Made by a program: the position numbers and the translations under genes. Below, piece by piece: positions 6,277-6,281 of a stretch of 6,281 nt of DNA (the stretch's first letter is position 1; the number at the start of each line of letters is the position of its first letter). Below the pieces are notes generated by a model, which saw only the letters and a program-made list of their open reading frames with translations, made no database searches and was not told the DNA's origin. The stretch spans positions 1 to 6,281 of the forward strand of contig JBFFGE010000233.1 of NCBI GenBank assembly GCA_041557595.1. The letters are read 5' to 3'. This DNA comes from JAOTYV01 sp041557595 (GTDB lineage Bacteria; Pseudomonadota; Alphaproteobacteria; UBA8366).

Positions 6277-6281
6277 TGCGC
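6225..6281 (+). CDS. IS481-family transposase, N-terminal fragment (runs off right edge)
   Basis: Nineteen codons are visible, reading MNIHKNARLTPLGRERMVR, the typical IS481 transposase opening just ahead of its helix-turn-helix. The ATG at 6225 follows GGGAGAG with a 4-nt gap. The catalytic DDE part lies outside the window. It is identical to the left copy over the shared codons. Confidence 0.86.
   Translation, partial: MNIHKNARLTPLGRERMVR

Larger units (their letters stand above)
6142..6281 (+). mobile_element. IS481-family insertion sequence, upstream end (partial, right copy)
   Basis: This is the second copy of the same element, in opposite orientation to the left one, starting with TGTGGTCTTTCGATAGG and running off the right edge. 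It has an 83-nt leader (6142-6224) and then the transposase start. The motif ATAGGTTGT just inside the end also occurs, as I recall it, near the end of Bordetella IS481; this should be checked by alignment. The first 135 bases are identical to the left copy, so the two are recent duplicates or kept identical. Confidence 0.88.

Noticed and set aside
1..6281. Composite transposon carrying lysC-ptsP-rodZ-ubiG as cargo
   Set aside because: The genes are core chromosomal genes in an ordinary alphaproteobacterial order with matching base composition. The two IS copies abut different target hexamers, which fits two separate insertions better than transfer as a unit.

Overview
The window looks like a piece of a GC-rich alphaproteobacterial chromosome, most like Rhodospirillales or relatives. 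The grounds are the protein types, the high GC at third codon positions, and the gene order ubiG / lysC-ptsP-rodZ, a familiar alphaproteobacterial arrangement. It holds four intact housekeeping genes, and each end runs into a copy of the same insertion sequence.

Layout: positions 1-135 are the upstream end of an IS481-family element, with the transposase reading leftward out of the window. Then, on the minus strand, come rodZ (159-1421), ptsP (1551-3908) and lysC (3976-5196), transcribed in the order lysC, ptsP, rodZ. A 136-bp divergent intergenic region (5197-5332) separates lysC from ubiG (5333-6097, plus strand). Positions 6142-6281 are a second copy of the same IS end, with the transposase reading rightward out of the window. 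The two IS ends form a perfect 135-bp inverted repeat. Each abuts an NCTAGN hexamer, the target known for IS481.

The four genes serve separate core functions. lysC makes aspartyl phosphate, the entry to lysine, threonine and methionine synthesis. ptsP is enzyme I of the nitrogen-related phosphotransferase relay. rodZ encodes a membrane-anchored cell-shape protein. ubiG encodes the ubiquinone O-methyltransferase. I see no new defence, metabolic or mobile system among them.

The less ordinary signals are in the IS ends and in ptsP. The IS leader contains a 12-nt segment complementary (11 of 12) to the transposase start-codon region. This could silence translation of read-through transcripts coming from ubiG or rodZ, both of which point straight into an IS. 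PtsP carries an AT-rich C-terminal extension of about 26 residues beyond the usual end of the family. The geometry of the window ends also suggests a contig broken at a multicopy repeat.
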